Below, one piece after another: positions 28,313-40,100 of a stretch of 64,000 nucleotides of DNA. Positions within the stretch are counted from its first letter, which is position 1. Each line of letters starts with the position of its first letter. Location: positions 186,001-250,000 of the forward strand of contig NZ_BAABFP010000008.1 of the NCBI RefSeq assembly GCF_039541115.1, read 5' to 3'. Below the pieces are notes generated by a model, which made no database searches, was not told where the DNA came from, and saw nothing but the letters and a program-made list of their open reading frames with translations. The position numbers were made by a program, and so were the translations under genes. Source of the DNA: Angustibacter luteus (GTDB taxonomy: Bacteria; Actinomycetota; Actinomycetes; Actinomycetales; Angustibacteraceae).

Positions 28313-29213
28313 GCAGCTGCCGTCGTGGCGTCCCGGGGTGACCCGGGACGCTGTGACGGCTTTCCTGGACGCGGCCGCGGCAGTTCCGGTTGCCGAGCGC
28401 GTGGCGTGCTTCGACAACGACGGCACGCTGTGGTGCGAGAAGCCGACCTATGCCCAGCTGGACTTCTTCATCGACGCCCTGAAGTCCCGGCTCGGCCAGG
28501 ACCCGAGCGTGGCGAAGGTCCCGGAGTTCGCCGCGCTGCTCAGCGGTGACCGAGCGGCCATCGGCGAGATCGGGCTGGAGCGCATCGCGTTGGCGCTCGG
28601 TGGCCTGTTCGAGGGGTTGGAACCGCACGAGTTCCTGTCCCGGGCTCAGGCGTTCATGGACAGCGCGATGCACTCCACGCTGCATCGCCCCCTGCGCACC
28701 AACGTCTACCAGCCGATGCTCGAGCTGATGGGGGAGCTGCGACGGTTGGACTTCACGGTGTCCGTCGTCACCGGTGGGGGCACTGAGTTCGTGCGCGCGA
28801 TCAGCGAGGACCTGTACGGCGTCCCACCCGAGGCCGTGGTGGGGACCTTGGTCGAGTACGAGTTCAGCCGCGCCGAGAGCGGCTCACCTCGCCTGCGACG
28901 CACCGCCCGGGTCACCGGTGGCGCCAACGAGGGCAGCACGAAGGTCGGCAACATCCAGACCCAGCTGGGGCGTCGTCCGATCTTCGCCGCGGGCAACTCC
29001 GGCGGGGACCGCGAGATGCTCGAGTGGGCGGTCTCGGGCGACGGCCCGTCGCTGGCGCTGCTGGTGAACCACGACGACGCCGAACGCGAGTTCAGCTACG
29101 TCAGCTCGGCCGAGACGTTCGCCGAGCCGGAGCCCATCACGGACGTCGGACGTCGACTGGGGTGGACCGTGGTCAGCATGGCTGACGACTGGGACACGAT
29201 CTTCCCGGGATGA
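28296..29213 (+). CDS. HAD-superfamily phosphatase
   Basis: 305 residues. The DNDGTLW motif provides the nucleophile Asp40 and general acid Asp42. SVVTGGG and FAAGNSGGDREML give the Thr/Ser and Asp motifs of a phosphoserine-phosphatase-like HAD. The substrate is unknown. Genes of this type often follow this sulfatase family, suggesting coupled dephosphorylation/desulfation. The GTG at 28296 overlaps the sulfatase stop; a second GTG at 28305 is possible. Confidence 0.88.
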   Translation: MPGVPEQLPSWRPGVTRDAVTAFLDAAAAVPVAERVACFDNDGTLWCEKPTYAQLDFFIDALKSRLGQDPSVAKVPEFAALLSGDRAAIGEIGLERIALALGGLFEGLEPHEFLSRAQAFMDSAMHSTLHRPLRTNVYQPMLELMGELRRLDFTVSVVTGGGTEFVRAISEDLYGVPPEAVVGTLVEYEFSRAESGSPRLRRTARVTGGANEGSTKVGNIQTQLGRRPIFAAGNSGGDREMLEWAVSGDGPSLALLVNHDDAEREFSYVSSAETFAEPEPITDVGRRLGWTVVSMADDWDTIFPG

Positions 29214-29219
29214 GTCTCA

Positions 29220-29726
29220 GTGGATGACGCGGTGGCGGAGGACCACGTGCTCGGCCTCGCGCCGCTGCCTCGGCCGGTCGTTCGGAAATGGCCCATCACC
29301 CGGTGGGCGCCACGGCACGGGTGGGCGTTGGCCAGCGGGACGCGGCGCACCTTCGCCTGCGCCACGCTGGTCCTCGCGCCAGTCCTGTTCCTCGGCCCGT
29401 TCTGGTACGGGTGGCTGGCGTGGGTGGCCGCGACGCTGGGTCCGCCGGCGTACTACTCGCTGGCCCGCGTGCTGCGTCCGACCACGGGGCGCGCCGGTGT
29501 CGCGCCGGACGAGGAGCTGCTGCTGCTGGACAACGCAAGGCACCTGATGGCCGCCACTGCGACGGCGTTCGCGACGCCCGTGCTGGGGTACTTCCTCTCC
29601 CAGCGGGCGCGGTGGCCCGATGCGACGAACTGGCCAGCCGAGCTGTTCCTGTACCTCGGGGTGCCCGCCCTGACCATGGGCCTCGTCACGCTGGTCTGGG
29701 GCGCCGTTACCCGGCTGCGGCGCTGA
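29220..29726 (+). CDS. Hypothetical small membrane protein
   Basis: 168 residues. Hydrophobic segments at about 46-80 (probably two helices), 107-125 and 140-160 suggest four TM helices. No family recognised. It starts 6 bp after the HAD gene and is the last member of the co-directional run from 23549. An alternative start cannot be excluded because no strong ribosome-binding site is seen. Confidence 0.7.
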   Translation: MDDAVAEDHVLGLAPLPRPVVRKWPITRWAPRHGWALASGTRRTFACATLVLAPVLFLGPFWYGWLAWVAATLGPPAYYSLARVLRPTTGRAGVAPDEELLLLDNARHLMAATATAFATPVLGYFLSQRARWPDATNWPAELFLYLGVPALTMGLVTLVWGAVTRLRR

Positions 29727-29754
29727 ACCCCGGGTCCTCCGGGGGGCTTGCCAG

Positions 29755-29763
29755 TTATCCACA
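29755..29763 (+). other. Isolated perfect TTATCCACA (DnaA-box type) sequence
   Basis: A nine-base match to the canonical DnaA box lies 51 bp upstream of the DUF222-HNH gene, in a short 87-bp intergenic space. Role unknown. Confidence 0.35.
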
Positions 29764-29801
29764 GATTCGGTTGGTACGTCTGGTTTGTCGGTGTCCTCTC
29801 G

Positions 29802-29807
29802 TAGAGT
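29802..29807 (+). promoter_or_regulatory. -10 element of the DUF222-HNH gene
   Basis: TAGAGT is exactly six bases before the ATG at 29814. No strong ribosome-binding site separates them, so transcription probably starts at the A of ATG. Confidence 0.5.
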
Positions 29808-29813
29808 TGACGC

Positions 29814-31148
29814 ATGACATCAGCCCCGGGCGACGGCGTGGACGCGGCTTCCGCCGCGCTCGCGGACGCGCTCGAGGCGATCAGCCGATTCGCGCAGATC
29901 CCGGCCTGGCGGCTGGCCGATGGGCAGCTCACCGAGGCCGTCGCCGGGCTCGACGCGCTGACCCGGCGGGTGGGTGCGCAGTCGGTGCGGGTGGTCGCCG
30001 AAGCCTCCTCCCGCGGGCTGCCCGCGCAGGCAGGGCACGGCCGGGCAACGGGCTGGATCCGGCAGGCGGTGCCCACGATGAGCCCGCGGGACGCCGCCAC
30101 CCTGGCCCGCCGGGCGGACGCCCTCTACCCGGGTCCCGGCGCCGTCGACCTGGAGCCCACCCGAGCCGCCGTGCTCAGCGGGTCGGTCGCACTGGACCAG
30201 GCCGAGGTGCTCACCACGACGCTGTCCGCGCTGCAACCCCCGACGGTGCCGGCCGGGACCATCGACGAAGACACCCTGGACGAGGCACAGACCTTCCTGC
30301 TCGACCAGTCAGCCGCCTTCGACGCCAGCAAGCTCACCCGGATCGCCGCTTACCTGCGGCACCGGCTCGACCCCGACGCCGACGAGCGCCTGGCCCGTGA
30401 CGAAGCCGCCCGCGAACGCGCCCGCACCCTCAGCATCCACACCCTGACCTCCGGAATGGTGCATCTCGAGGGTGCACTCACCCCCGAGTGCGGCGCCGCC
30501 CTCCGCACGGCGATCGACGCGTGGTCCGCACCCCAGCCCGCGGCCGACGGCTCACCTGACCCACGCACGGCGGCGCAACGCCGCCACGACGGTCTGCACC
30601 GCCTCGCCGCCTCGGCGGTCGCCACGCCCGAGCTGCTCCCGACCACCCACGGCAGCCCCTACCGCGTCGTCGTCACCGTCCCGCACACCACCCTCGTCGC
30701 GGCGCTGCCCGACGGCACCCGGCTCTCGTCCGACGCACTGCGGACGCTGACCTGCGACAGCGAGGTCGTTCCAGTGCTGGTCGACGACCTAGGCAACCCC
30801 CTGGACGTCGGCGACACCCAGTACTCCTTCCCCGCCAAGCAGCGCCTGGCCATCGCCGTCCGCGACCAGCACTGCACCTACCGAGGATGCACCGCCCCTC
30901 CAGCCTGGTGCGACGTCCACCACCTCATCCCCTTCTCCCAGGGCGGCAGGACGGCCGTGCACAACGGCGCCCTTCTGTGCGGCCGCCACCACCGGCATGT
31001 CCATGCCACGGGCCAGACCGGCCGCGTCGAGCACGGCCACGTCACCTGGGGCACGGGGCCGCCGGACCATCAAGTGGCCGACGCCAACTGCGCCACCCAG
31101 GCCGTCGAAGCCCTCGTCCGCCGCTACCTCACGCGAATGCGTCGCTGA
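29814..31148 (+). CDS. DUF222/13E12-family HNH endonuclease protein
   Basis: 444 residues. A helical DUF222 domain (about 20-290) precedes an HNH nuclease domain (about 345-395) containing CTYRGCTAPPAWCDVHH, GALLCGRHH and paired Cys residues that form the zinc-stabilised beta-beta-alpha-metal site. The set looks catalytically intact. Multiple copies of such genes are typical of actinobacterial chromosomes, and in mycobacteria one is a phage attachment target; their role is not settled. It converges with the giant surface gene, overlapping it by 25 bp. Confidence 0.93.
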   Translation: MTSAPGDGVDAASAALADALEAISRFAQIPAWRLADGQLTEAVAGLDALTRRVGAQSVRVVAEASSRGLPAQAGHGRATGWIRQAVPTMSPRDAATLARRADALYPGPGAVDLEPTRAAVLSGSVALDQAEVLTTTLSALQPPTVPAGTIDEDTLDEAQTFLLDQSAAFDASKLTRIAAYLRHRLDPDADERLARDEAARERARTLSIHTLTSGMVHLEGALTPECGAALRTAIDAWSAPQPAADGSPDPRTAAQRRHDGLHRLAASAVATPELLPTTHGSPYRVVVTVPHTTLVAALPDGTRLSSDALRTLTCDSEVVPVLVDDLGNPLDVGDTQYSFPAKQRLAIAVRDQHCTYRGCTAPPAWCDVHHLIPFSQGGRTAVHNGALLCGRHHRHVHATGQTGRVEHGHVTWGTGPPDHQVADANCATQAVEALVRRYLTRMRR

Positions 31149-34100
31149 CGCCGCTGCGCAGCCACCACGCAGACTGCGCCGGAGAGCAGCAGCGCCAGAG
31201 CGAGCCAGCCCATCACGAGGACGTCGGCGCCGGTGCGCGGCAGCCCACTGGCTGGCTCGCTGGGTGTGCCCGGCGTACTCGGCGGCCCAGGCTCCTCGCT
31301 GCCGCCCAGCACGATCGGGGTGAGGGTGCGGCAGGCATCGGCCGTCCCGTCACTGCAGTTCGAGGCATCCGGTCCGGTCACGACGTTGCCCAGCACGGCG
31401 TCACCCGCCGGCGGGTCGCCGACCGTGACCGAGTAGGTGATGGTCGCGGACGCGCCCACCGCCAAGGCACCGCTCCAGGTCAGCAGCGGCTCGGTGTAGC
31501 CGGTGGTTCCCGACGACGCGCTGGCACTGCCGTTGTAGGTCGCGTCGTCCAGCACGCCGGTCAGGTCGTCCGTGATGGTCGCCGGATCGGTTGCGGTGTA
31601 GTCGATCTCGCCGCTGTTGACGACCTCCACCGTGTACCGGACAGTGTCACCGGGGTCCACGCTGCCCGTCGGGCTGGCGGTCTTGGTGATGGTCAGCCCG
31701 GGCTCGAGGACCGTGGCCTCGGTCGAGCAGTCCGGGTCGAGCGGCGCATCGGCGGCGGCCGCCAGTGGTCGTGACTGCAGGACGCGGGCACCCTCCGCCA
31801 GAGGCACGGGGCAGTTGCTGTCCGGCGGGCCGACCAGGACGTTCGGCAGTCGTCCGTTACCCGCACCCGGCGGCTTGACCGTGACGGAGTAGGTAATCGT
31901 CACCGTGTCGCCCGGATCCAGCGAGCCGTCCCAGCCGATCACCTCGCCCTCGACCCCCACTCGGCCGAGCGAGGCCTGCAGGTCGCCGTTCCAGCTCGCG
32001 TCATCGAGCACGTCCGTGAGCCGGTCCGTGAGCTTGGCGGACTCCGGGACGACGTAAGGGACCGCACCGATGTTCTCCGCGGTCAGCGTGTAGGTCACGA
32101 CGTCACCCGGGACGACGTCACCCGACGGCTGCTGCGCTTTGGCCATCCGCAGTGCCCGGATGGCCGCCGTGACGGTGCAGCCGTCCACGGTCGGGTCGGC
32201 GCAGGTGGACTCCGGTGGGCCGGTGACCGCGTTGGTGAGCGTGCCGTTCCCGGTGAGGGGGTCGTTGACCGTCACCGAGTACGTGACCGTCGCGGTCGCA
32301 CCCACGGCCAGCGGTCCGGCCCACCGCAGCGTCGGGGCGGAGTAGGCCACCACGCCGGCGCTGGCGGTGGCGTCGTCGCCCCAGGTGGCGTCGTCCACGA
32401 CGTCGGTCAGGTCGTCGCTGAAGCTCGCCGGGTGGACTGGGGTGTAGGCGACCTGACCGCTGTTCGTGACCGTCACGGTGTACGCGATGGTCTCGCCGGG
32501 CCCCACCGTCGGTCGGGCGCTCTGGGACTTGACGATGTCCAGGCCACGGGTGAGCACCGGCATCTCGGTCGTGCACCCCGCGGCGGTGGGGTCGCCGCAG
32601 GTCGACTCGGGCGGCCCGGTGACCGCGTTCGTCAGCGTCCCGTCGCCGGGCGTCGGGTCGTCCACGGTCACGGAGTACGTGACGGTGGCGGTTGCCCCCA
32701 CGTCGAGCGCGCCGGACCAGCTGAGCGTCGGGTCGGTGAAGCTGACCTCACCGGCGCTCGCCGCCGCGGTGTCGTCCCAGGTCGCGTCGTCCAGGACGGC
32801 CGTCAGGTCGTCGTCGAAGGTCGCCGGATCCGTTGCGGTGTAGGGCACCTGGCCGCTGTTCGTGACCTTCACGGTGTAGAGCACCGAGTCACCGACCGCA
32901 ACCTCGTCGGACGGCTCGGACGTCTTGACGATCGTCAACGAGCGGACCGGTGTGGTCGTCGTGCACCCGGGCCCGTCGCCGTCAGCGCAGCTGGACTCCG
33001 GCGGCCCGGTGACCGCATTGGTGATCAGCCCGTCCCCGGTGACCGGGTCGTTCACGGTGACCGAGTAGGTGATCGTGGCGCTGGCGTCGACCGCCAACGG
33101 GCCGGACCAGGACAGGGTCGGGGCCGTGTACGTCGCGGTGCCGGCGCTGGCGGCGGCGTTGCCGTCGTAGGCGGCGTCATCGAGGACGTCGGACAGGTCG
33201 TCCGCGAAGGTCGCCGGCTCGCCCGCGGTGTACGCGGCACCCCCCGAGTTCGTGACGACGACCGTATACGTCACGACGCCGCCAGGAAGCACCTCGCCGG
33301 TCGGAGCCGCCGTCTTGGTGATCTGCAGCGCCCGGACCAGGGTCGTCGTGGTGCAGCCGGCCGCGGTCGGGTCGGCGCAGGTGGACTCGGCTGGGCCGGT
33401 CACCGCGTTGGTCAGCGTGCCGTCCCCGGACGGCGGGTCGTTCACGGTCACCGAGTAGGTGATCGTCGCCGTCGCACCGGCGGCCAAGGGGCCCGACCAG
33501 CTGAGTGTCGGGGTCGCGAAGCTCACCGTTCCGGCACTGGCGGCCGCGTCATCGTTGTAGGTCGCGTCGTCGAGGACGGCGGACAGGTCGTCGCTGAACG
33601 TGGCGGGTTCGGTCGCGGTGTACGGCACCTGGCCGGTGTTGGTGACCTTGACGGTGTACGTGACCTTGCCGGTGGGGGTGACCTCACCCGTCGGCGACGA
33701 CGTCTTGACGATCTGCAGGGCGCGGACCTGCGTCGTCGTGCTGCAGCCGTCGTCCGTCGGGTCGGCGCAGGTCGACTCCGGTGGGCCGGTTACCGCGTTG
33801 GTCAGCGTGCCGTCCCCGGACAACGGGTCGTTCACCGTCACCGAGTACGTGATCGTCGCCTCGTCACCTGGTGCGAGCGCGCCCGACCAGGAGAGCGCCG
33901 GCGTCGCGAACGCCGCCGTGCCGGTCGACGCCACCGCATCGCCGTTGTACGCGGCGTCGTCCAGGACCGCGGACAGATCGTCACTGAAGGTCGCGGGATC
34001 GGCTGCGGTGTAAGGAGCCTGACCGGTGTTCGTGACCGTCACGGAGTAGGTGACCGTTCCGGCCGGGGTGACCTCACCGGTCGGCGACGACGTCTTGCTG

Positions 34101-37100
34101 ATCTCGAGCGACTGCAGCAGCGTCGTGGTCGTGCAGCCGTCGTCGGTCGGGTCGGCGCAGGTCGACTCCGGCGGCCCGGTCACCGCGTTGGTCAGCGTGC
34201 CGTCCCCGGACAGCGGGTCGTTCACCGTCACCGAGTACGTGATCGTCGCCTCGTCACCCGGTGCGAGAGCCCCCGACCAGGAGAGCGCCGGCGTCGCGAA
34301 CGTCGCCGTGCCGGCGCTGGCGACCGCGTCGTCGTTCCAGGTCGCGTCGTCCAGGACTGCGCTCAGGTCGTCGGCGAAGGTGGCTGGATCGGTTGCGGTG
34401 TACGGCACCTGCCCGGTGTTGGTGACCCGCACCGTGTAGGTGACGACGCCGCCGGGCGTCACCGTCCCCGTCGGGGAGGATGCCTTGACGATGCTCAGCG
34501 ACTGCACGGCCGTGCTCGTGGTGCAGCCGTCCGCGGTGGGGTCGGCGCAGGTCGACTCCGGCGGGCCCGTCACGGCGTTGGTGAGGGTGCCGTCCCCGGT
34601 CAGCGGGTCGTTCACCGTCACCGAGTAGGTGATCGTCGCGTCGTCACCCGGCGCGAGCGCGCCCGACCAGGTGAGGGTGGGGTCGTTGAAGGCCACCGTT
34701 CCGGCAGTCGCGGCCGCGTCCCCGTTGTACGACGCGTCGTCCAGCACTGCGGTCAGCTCGTCCGAGAAGGTCGCCGGATCCGCGGCCGGGTAGGCGCTCT
34801 GCCCGCTGTTGGTCACCGTGACCGTGTACGTCACGGTGCCGCCCGGTGTCACCGCCCCAGCGGGTGACGCCGTCTTCACGATCGACAGGGACCGGACGGG
34901 AGTCGTCGTGGTGCACCCGTCCGTCGTCGCGTCGGGGCAGGTCGACTCCGGCGGGCCGGTCACCGCGTTCGTCAGGGTGCCGTCGCCGGTCAAGGGGTCG
35001 TTCACCGTCACCGAGTAGGTGATCGTCGCCGTGGCGCCGGCCACGAGCGGACCACTCCAGGTCAGGACCGGTGTGGTGAAGGAGGCGGTACCCGTGGACG
35101 CCGCGGCGTCGTCGTTCCACGTGGCGTCGTCCAGCACCGCCGTGAGGTCGTCGCTGAACGTGGCCGGATCCGCTGTGGTGTAGGCGACCTGGCCGCTGTT
35201 GGTCACCGCCACGGTGTAGGTGACGACCCCGCCAGGGGTGACCTGACCGGCCGGGGACGCCGTCTTGGTGATGGTGAGCGCCCGCACGGGCGTCGTGGTC
35301 GAGCAGCCGTCCGCGGTCGGGTCGGCGCAGGTCGACTCCGGCGGACCGGTCACCGCGTTGGTCAGCCGGCCGTCACCCGTCACCGGGTCGTTCACCGTCA
35401 CCGAGTAGGTGATCGTCGCGTCGTCCCCGGCGGCCAGCGGCCCGGACCAGGACAACGACGGATCGTTGAAGGCCGCTGTCCCGACGTCGGCGGTGGCGTT
35501 GCCGTCGTACGTCGCGTCGTCCAGCACCGCGGTGAGGTCGTCGGAGAAGGTCGCGGGGTCGACGGCGGTGTAGTCGACGCCACCGGTGTTCGTGACCTGC
35601 ACGGTGTACGTCACCACGCTGCCCGGCACGACCTCGCCGGTCGGCGTGGAGGTCTTGGTGATCTCCAGCGCGCGCACCGATGTCGTGGTGGTGCAGCCGT
35701 CCGCGGTCGGGTCGGCGCACGTCGACTCCGGCGGGCCGGTGACGGCGTTGGTGAGGGTGCCGTCCCCGGACACCGGGTCGTTCACCGTCACCGAGTAGGT
35801 GATCGTCGCGACCGCACCGGGTTCCAGTGCCCCCGACCAACCCAGCGTCGGAGCGGTGTAGGTCGGGGTGCCGGGGTTGGCCGCCGCGTCGCCGTTGTAG
35901 GTCGCGTCATCCAGGACGGCGGACAGGTCGTCACTGAAGTCCGCCGGATCGGCTGCCGTGTAGGCAACCTGACCCGTGTTGGTGACCGTGACGGTGTAGG
36001 TGACCGTGCCGCCGGGGGTGACGTCACCGGTGGGCGACGCGGTCTTCGTGATCTGCAGGGCCTGGACCAACGTCGTCGTCGAGCAGCCGTCCACGGTCGA
36101 CTCGGCGCAGGTCGACTCCGGCGGCCCGGTCACCGCATTCGTCAGCGTCCCGTCCCCGGACAGCGGGTCGTTCACCGTCACCGAGTACGTGATGGTGGCG
36201 TCACCGCCCGGCGCGAGCGGACCCGACCACGTGATGGTGGGGTCGTTGAAGACCACTGCGCCAGCACTCGCGACCGCGTCGCCGTTGTAGGTCGCGTCGT
36301 CCAGCACCGCGGTCAGCTCGTCCGAGAACGTGGCCGGGTCGACGGCGGTGTAGGCGACCTGCCCGGTGTTGGTGACCGTCACCGTGTACGTCACCGTGCC
36401 ACCCGGAGTGGTGCTCCCGCTCGGGGCCGAGCGCTTCACGATCTGCAGCGCCCGCACCAGCGTCGTGGTCGTGCAGCCGTCGGCGGTCGGGTCGGCGCAG
36501 CTGGACTCCGGTGGGCCGGTGACCGCGTTGGTGAGGGTTCCGTTCCCGGACAGCGGGTCGTTCACCGTGACCGAGTACGTGATCGTCGCGGTGGCGCCCG
36601 GCGCGAGCGCGCCGGACCAGGAGAGCTTGGGCGTCGCGAACGTCGCCGTGCCGGCGCTGGCGGTCGCGTCGCCGTTGTACCTCGCGTCGTCCAGCACCGC
36701 CGTCAGGTCGTCCGAGAACGTCGCCGGGGCGGCAGCGGTGTACGGCACCTGCCCGGTGTTGGTGACCCGCACCGTGTAGGTCACGACGCCCCCGGGCGCC
36801 ACCTGCCCGGTCGGGGCCGACGACTTCTCGATCTGCAGGGCCCGGACCAGCGTCATGGTCGTGCAGCCAGCTGCCGTCGGGACGGCGCAGGTGGACTCCG
36901 GTGGGCCGGTGACGGCGTTGGTGAGGGTGCCGTTACCGGTCAACGGGTTGTTCACCGTCACCGAGTAGGTGATGGTGGCCGTGGCCCCCACCGCCAGCGG
37001 TCCGGACCAGGACAGCCTCGGTCTCGCGAACGTCGCCGTGCCAGCGCTCGCGGTGGCGTCGCCGTTCCAGGTGGCGTCGTCCAGGACCGCGGTCAGGTCG

Positions 37101-40100
37101 TCACTGAAGGTGGCCAGATGCGCTGCCGTGTAGTCGATCTCGCCGGTGTTGGTCACCCTCACCGTGTAGGTGACCGTGCGCCCCGGCAGCACCTGCCCGG
37201 TCGGGCTCGAGGTCTTGGCGATCCTCAGACCACGCGCCAGCACCGGTGTCGTCGTCGTGCACCCGCCCGCCGTCGGAGCCGCGCAGCTGGACTCCGGCGG
37301 TCCCGTCACCGCGTTGCGCAGCGCCCCGTCCCCCGGGTCCGGGTCCTTCACCGTCACCGAGTACGTGATGGTCGCCACGGCGTCGACCGCCAGCGCACCC
37401 GACCAGGACAGCGTCGGCGAGGCGAAGGACACCGTGCCCGCGCTCGCCGCCCCGTCACCGTTGTACGTCGCGTCGTCCAGCACCGCGGTCAGGTCATCCG
37501 AGAACCTCGCCGGATCGGCCGCCGTGTACGCCACCCCGCCGGAGTTCGTGACCACGACCGAGTAGGTGACGGTGTCGCCGGGGGCCGCCGAGCCCGGGGT
37601 CGGTGTCTTGACGATCGTCAGGGCACGGACGCCGAGCCTCACGGCGCAACCGGACGACGTCGCGACGGCACAGGTCGACTCCGGCGGTCCGCGCACCCCG
37701 TTCGTCAGCACCCCGTCGCCCGAGACCGGGGCGTTCACCGTGACCGAGTACGTGATCGTGGCCGTCGCCCCCGGAGCGAGCGGACCCGTCCAGGACAGGT
37801 TCGGCGTCGCGAACGAGACCGTCCCCGCCGACGCCGCCGCGTCGCCGTTGTAGGTCGCGTCGTCCAGCACCGCGGCCAGGGAGTCGGTGAACGTCGCCGG
37901 ATCACCCACGGTGTACGCCACCTTGCCGCTGTTCGTGACCCGCACCGTGTAGCCCACGGAGTCACCGGGCCGAAGCACCCCAGCGGCACCCGAGGTCTTC
38001 ACGATGGTCAGCGCCCGCACCGGCGTGGTCGTCGTACACCCCACGGACGTCGGGACGGCACAGTTCGACTCGGGTGGCCCGGTCACCGCGTTGCTCAGGA
38101 TCCCGTTGCCGGTCAACGGGTTGCTGACCGTCACCGAGTAGGTGATGGTGGCCGTGGCACCCACCGCCAGCGGTCCGGACCAGGACAAGGTCGGGCTCGC
38201 GAACGTCGCCGTTCCCGCGCTCGCACTCGCGTCGCCGTTGTAGGTCGCGTCGTCCAGCACCGTTGCCAGGTTGTCCGTGAAGGTGGCTGGGGTCGTCGAG
38301 GTGTAGGGCACCTGGCCGGTGTTGGTGACCCTGACGGTGTACGTCACCTTGCCGCCCGGGATGGCCTGGGACGGCGCCGCGGACTTGGTGATCTGCAGAC
38401 CCGGGGTGGCGAAGCCGACCTGCCAGTCCTCCACCTCGCCGGAGACCGCGCCGAGCCCGACGTCCGTCACCGCCAGGGCCAGCGCCGCAGCTGCCGGTGC
38501 GGTGTCCAGCGAGACGCGCAGCCGTAGGTACGAGCTGACCGGTGGCGTCACGCCCGCCGGGACCGTCCAGGTGAGCGTGACGCTGTGGGTGGTCGTCCCG
38601 GCACTGGTGACGGCCGCTTCGGCGCTGTCGAACGTGCCGTTGTTGTTGAAGTCGATCCACCCGGCGAGCGTCGCCGGCTGCCCGGCGTTGTTGGTGATGG
38701 GTACGGCTTGACTGATCGTCCCGGCGGCGCGGTTGTAGACCGGGTTGGCGGGGAAGGCGTCGTCCGAGTCGAGGTTCGCGGCCGCCGAGGGTCGGCCGTC
38801 GTTCTCCAGCGTGACGGTGCTGCCGATCATGACCGAGGGGGCGCCACCCGCCGTGCGTGTTACCTGGTGCAGCGGACCGCCGCTGTTCAAGGTGGTGGTG
38901 TAGGAGTCCGGGGCGTCACCGAAGTCCAGCGGCAGCGGGGCGTTCACGCAGCGCGCGCCGTCGTTCTGGTTGGACGCCGGACCGTAGGAGAAGAACGAGA
39001 TGTCCGTCGGGTTGTTCATGTTGATGCGCCAGGTGTGGCCGGTGCCGTTGTTGGCGGCGTACAGGTAGCCGTTGCTGTCGGCGTACGTCGCCCCCATCTG
39101 GGGATCGTTGGTCTGCTGGCTGTTCACCCCGTTCGGCGCCGTCAGGCGACCCGGTGAGGCGACCAGCGTGGTCGTGCCGGTGCGCGGGTCGAAGCGGAAG
39201 ACCTGGGCGTTGAAGGTGTTGGCGTTGTAGCCGACCGAGTAGAGGTTTCCGTCCGCGGGGTTGAAGGACCAGTCGGCGCCGAAGACCTGGTTGGCGTTAC
39301 CCGTGCCGGTCTGGCCACCACCCACGGTCTGCAGGTACGTCGGGGAGCCGGGGTTGACGTCGACCGCCAGCCAGCGCGCGTTGGTGGGTGTGTTGGTGCG
39401 GCCGTACCAGATCCCCGCCGGAGAGACGTCCCCCGTGTTCATGGTGCCGAAGTCCGACAGCGGGAAGCCGGTGCTGCTGACGTCGGGGGCACCCAGGTTC
39501 GTCACGGTGCTGAAGTCCGGCGAGATTCGGACGAGCGCCTGCCCCCCGGCGTCGCCGGCCTGGATGTAGCCGTAGTAGTTGCCGTCCGTGACGTTGTAGC
39601 CGACCGAGTTGATCTTCGCCCCGGCGACCGTGGCCCCGGCGTTGGTGACGCCGGTGACGAGGTTGACCGTCTTGACGTTCGTCGTCTGGCCGGTGGCCGG
39701 GCTCTGCCAGAGCGTCGCGTCGGTGGGGCAGGAGCCTGGTGCCGGCGGGGGCAGGAACGTGATGCTGGTGCTACCCGGTGCCAGCAGACCGCTCGTCGTC
39801 ACGTTGCTCGGCCCGTTCGTGTAGGTGCCTGCGGTGTTCGACGTGACGTCGACGGTGAAGGTGCAGGAGTTGACGTTGGCCCCGGACAGGTCGCCGGTCG
39901 CCGAGAGGCTGCTCGGGGTTCCCGTCATGGCACCGTTCGCGCAGGTGGTCGTGAACGCCAGCGGCTGCTTGACCTGCAAGCCGGCCGGCATGGCGTCCGT
40001 GAACGACCAGCCGAGCTTGGGCCCGGACGACTGGGTCGGCGCCAGCGGGTTGTAGGTGTTGGTGACCGTGAACGTCAGCTTGCCGGTGGCACCCAGCGGG

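Noticed and set aside
31307-38398. CRISPR array
   Set aside because: The unit is a 390-bp coding repeat in one open frame, not short repeats with unique spacers.
32432-38527. Long + strand open frames opposite the repeat surface gene
   Set aside because: They arise from the repeat codon pattern on the antisense strand and have a repetitive Arg/Gly composition without domains.
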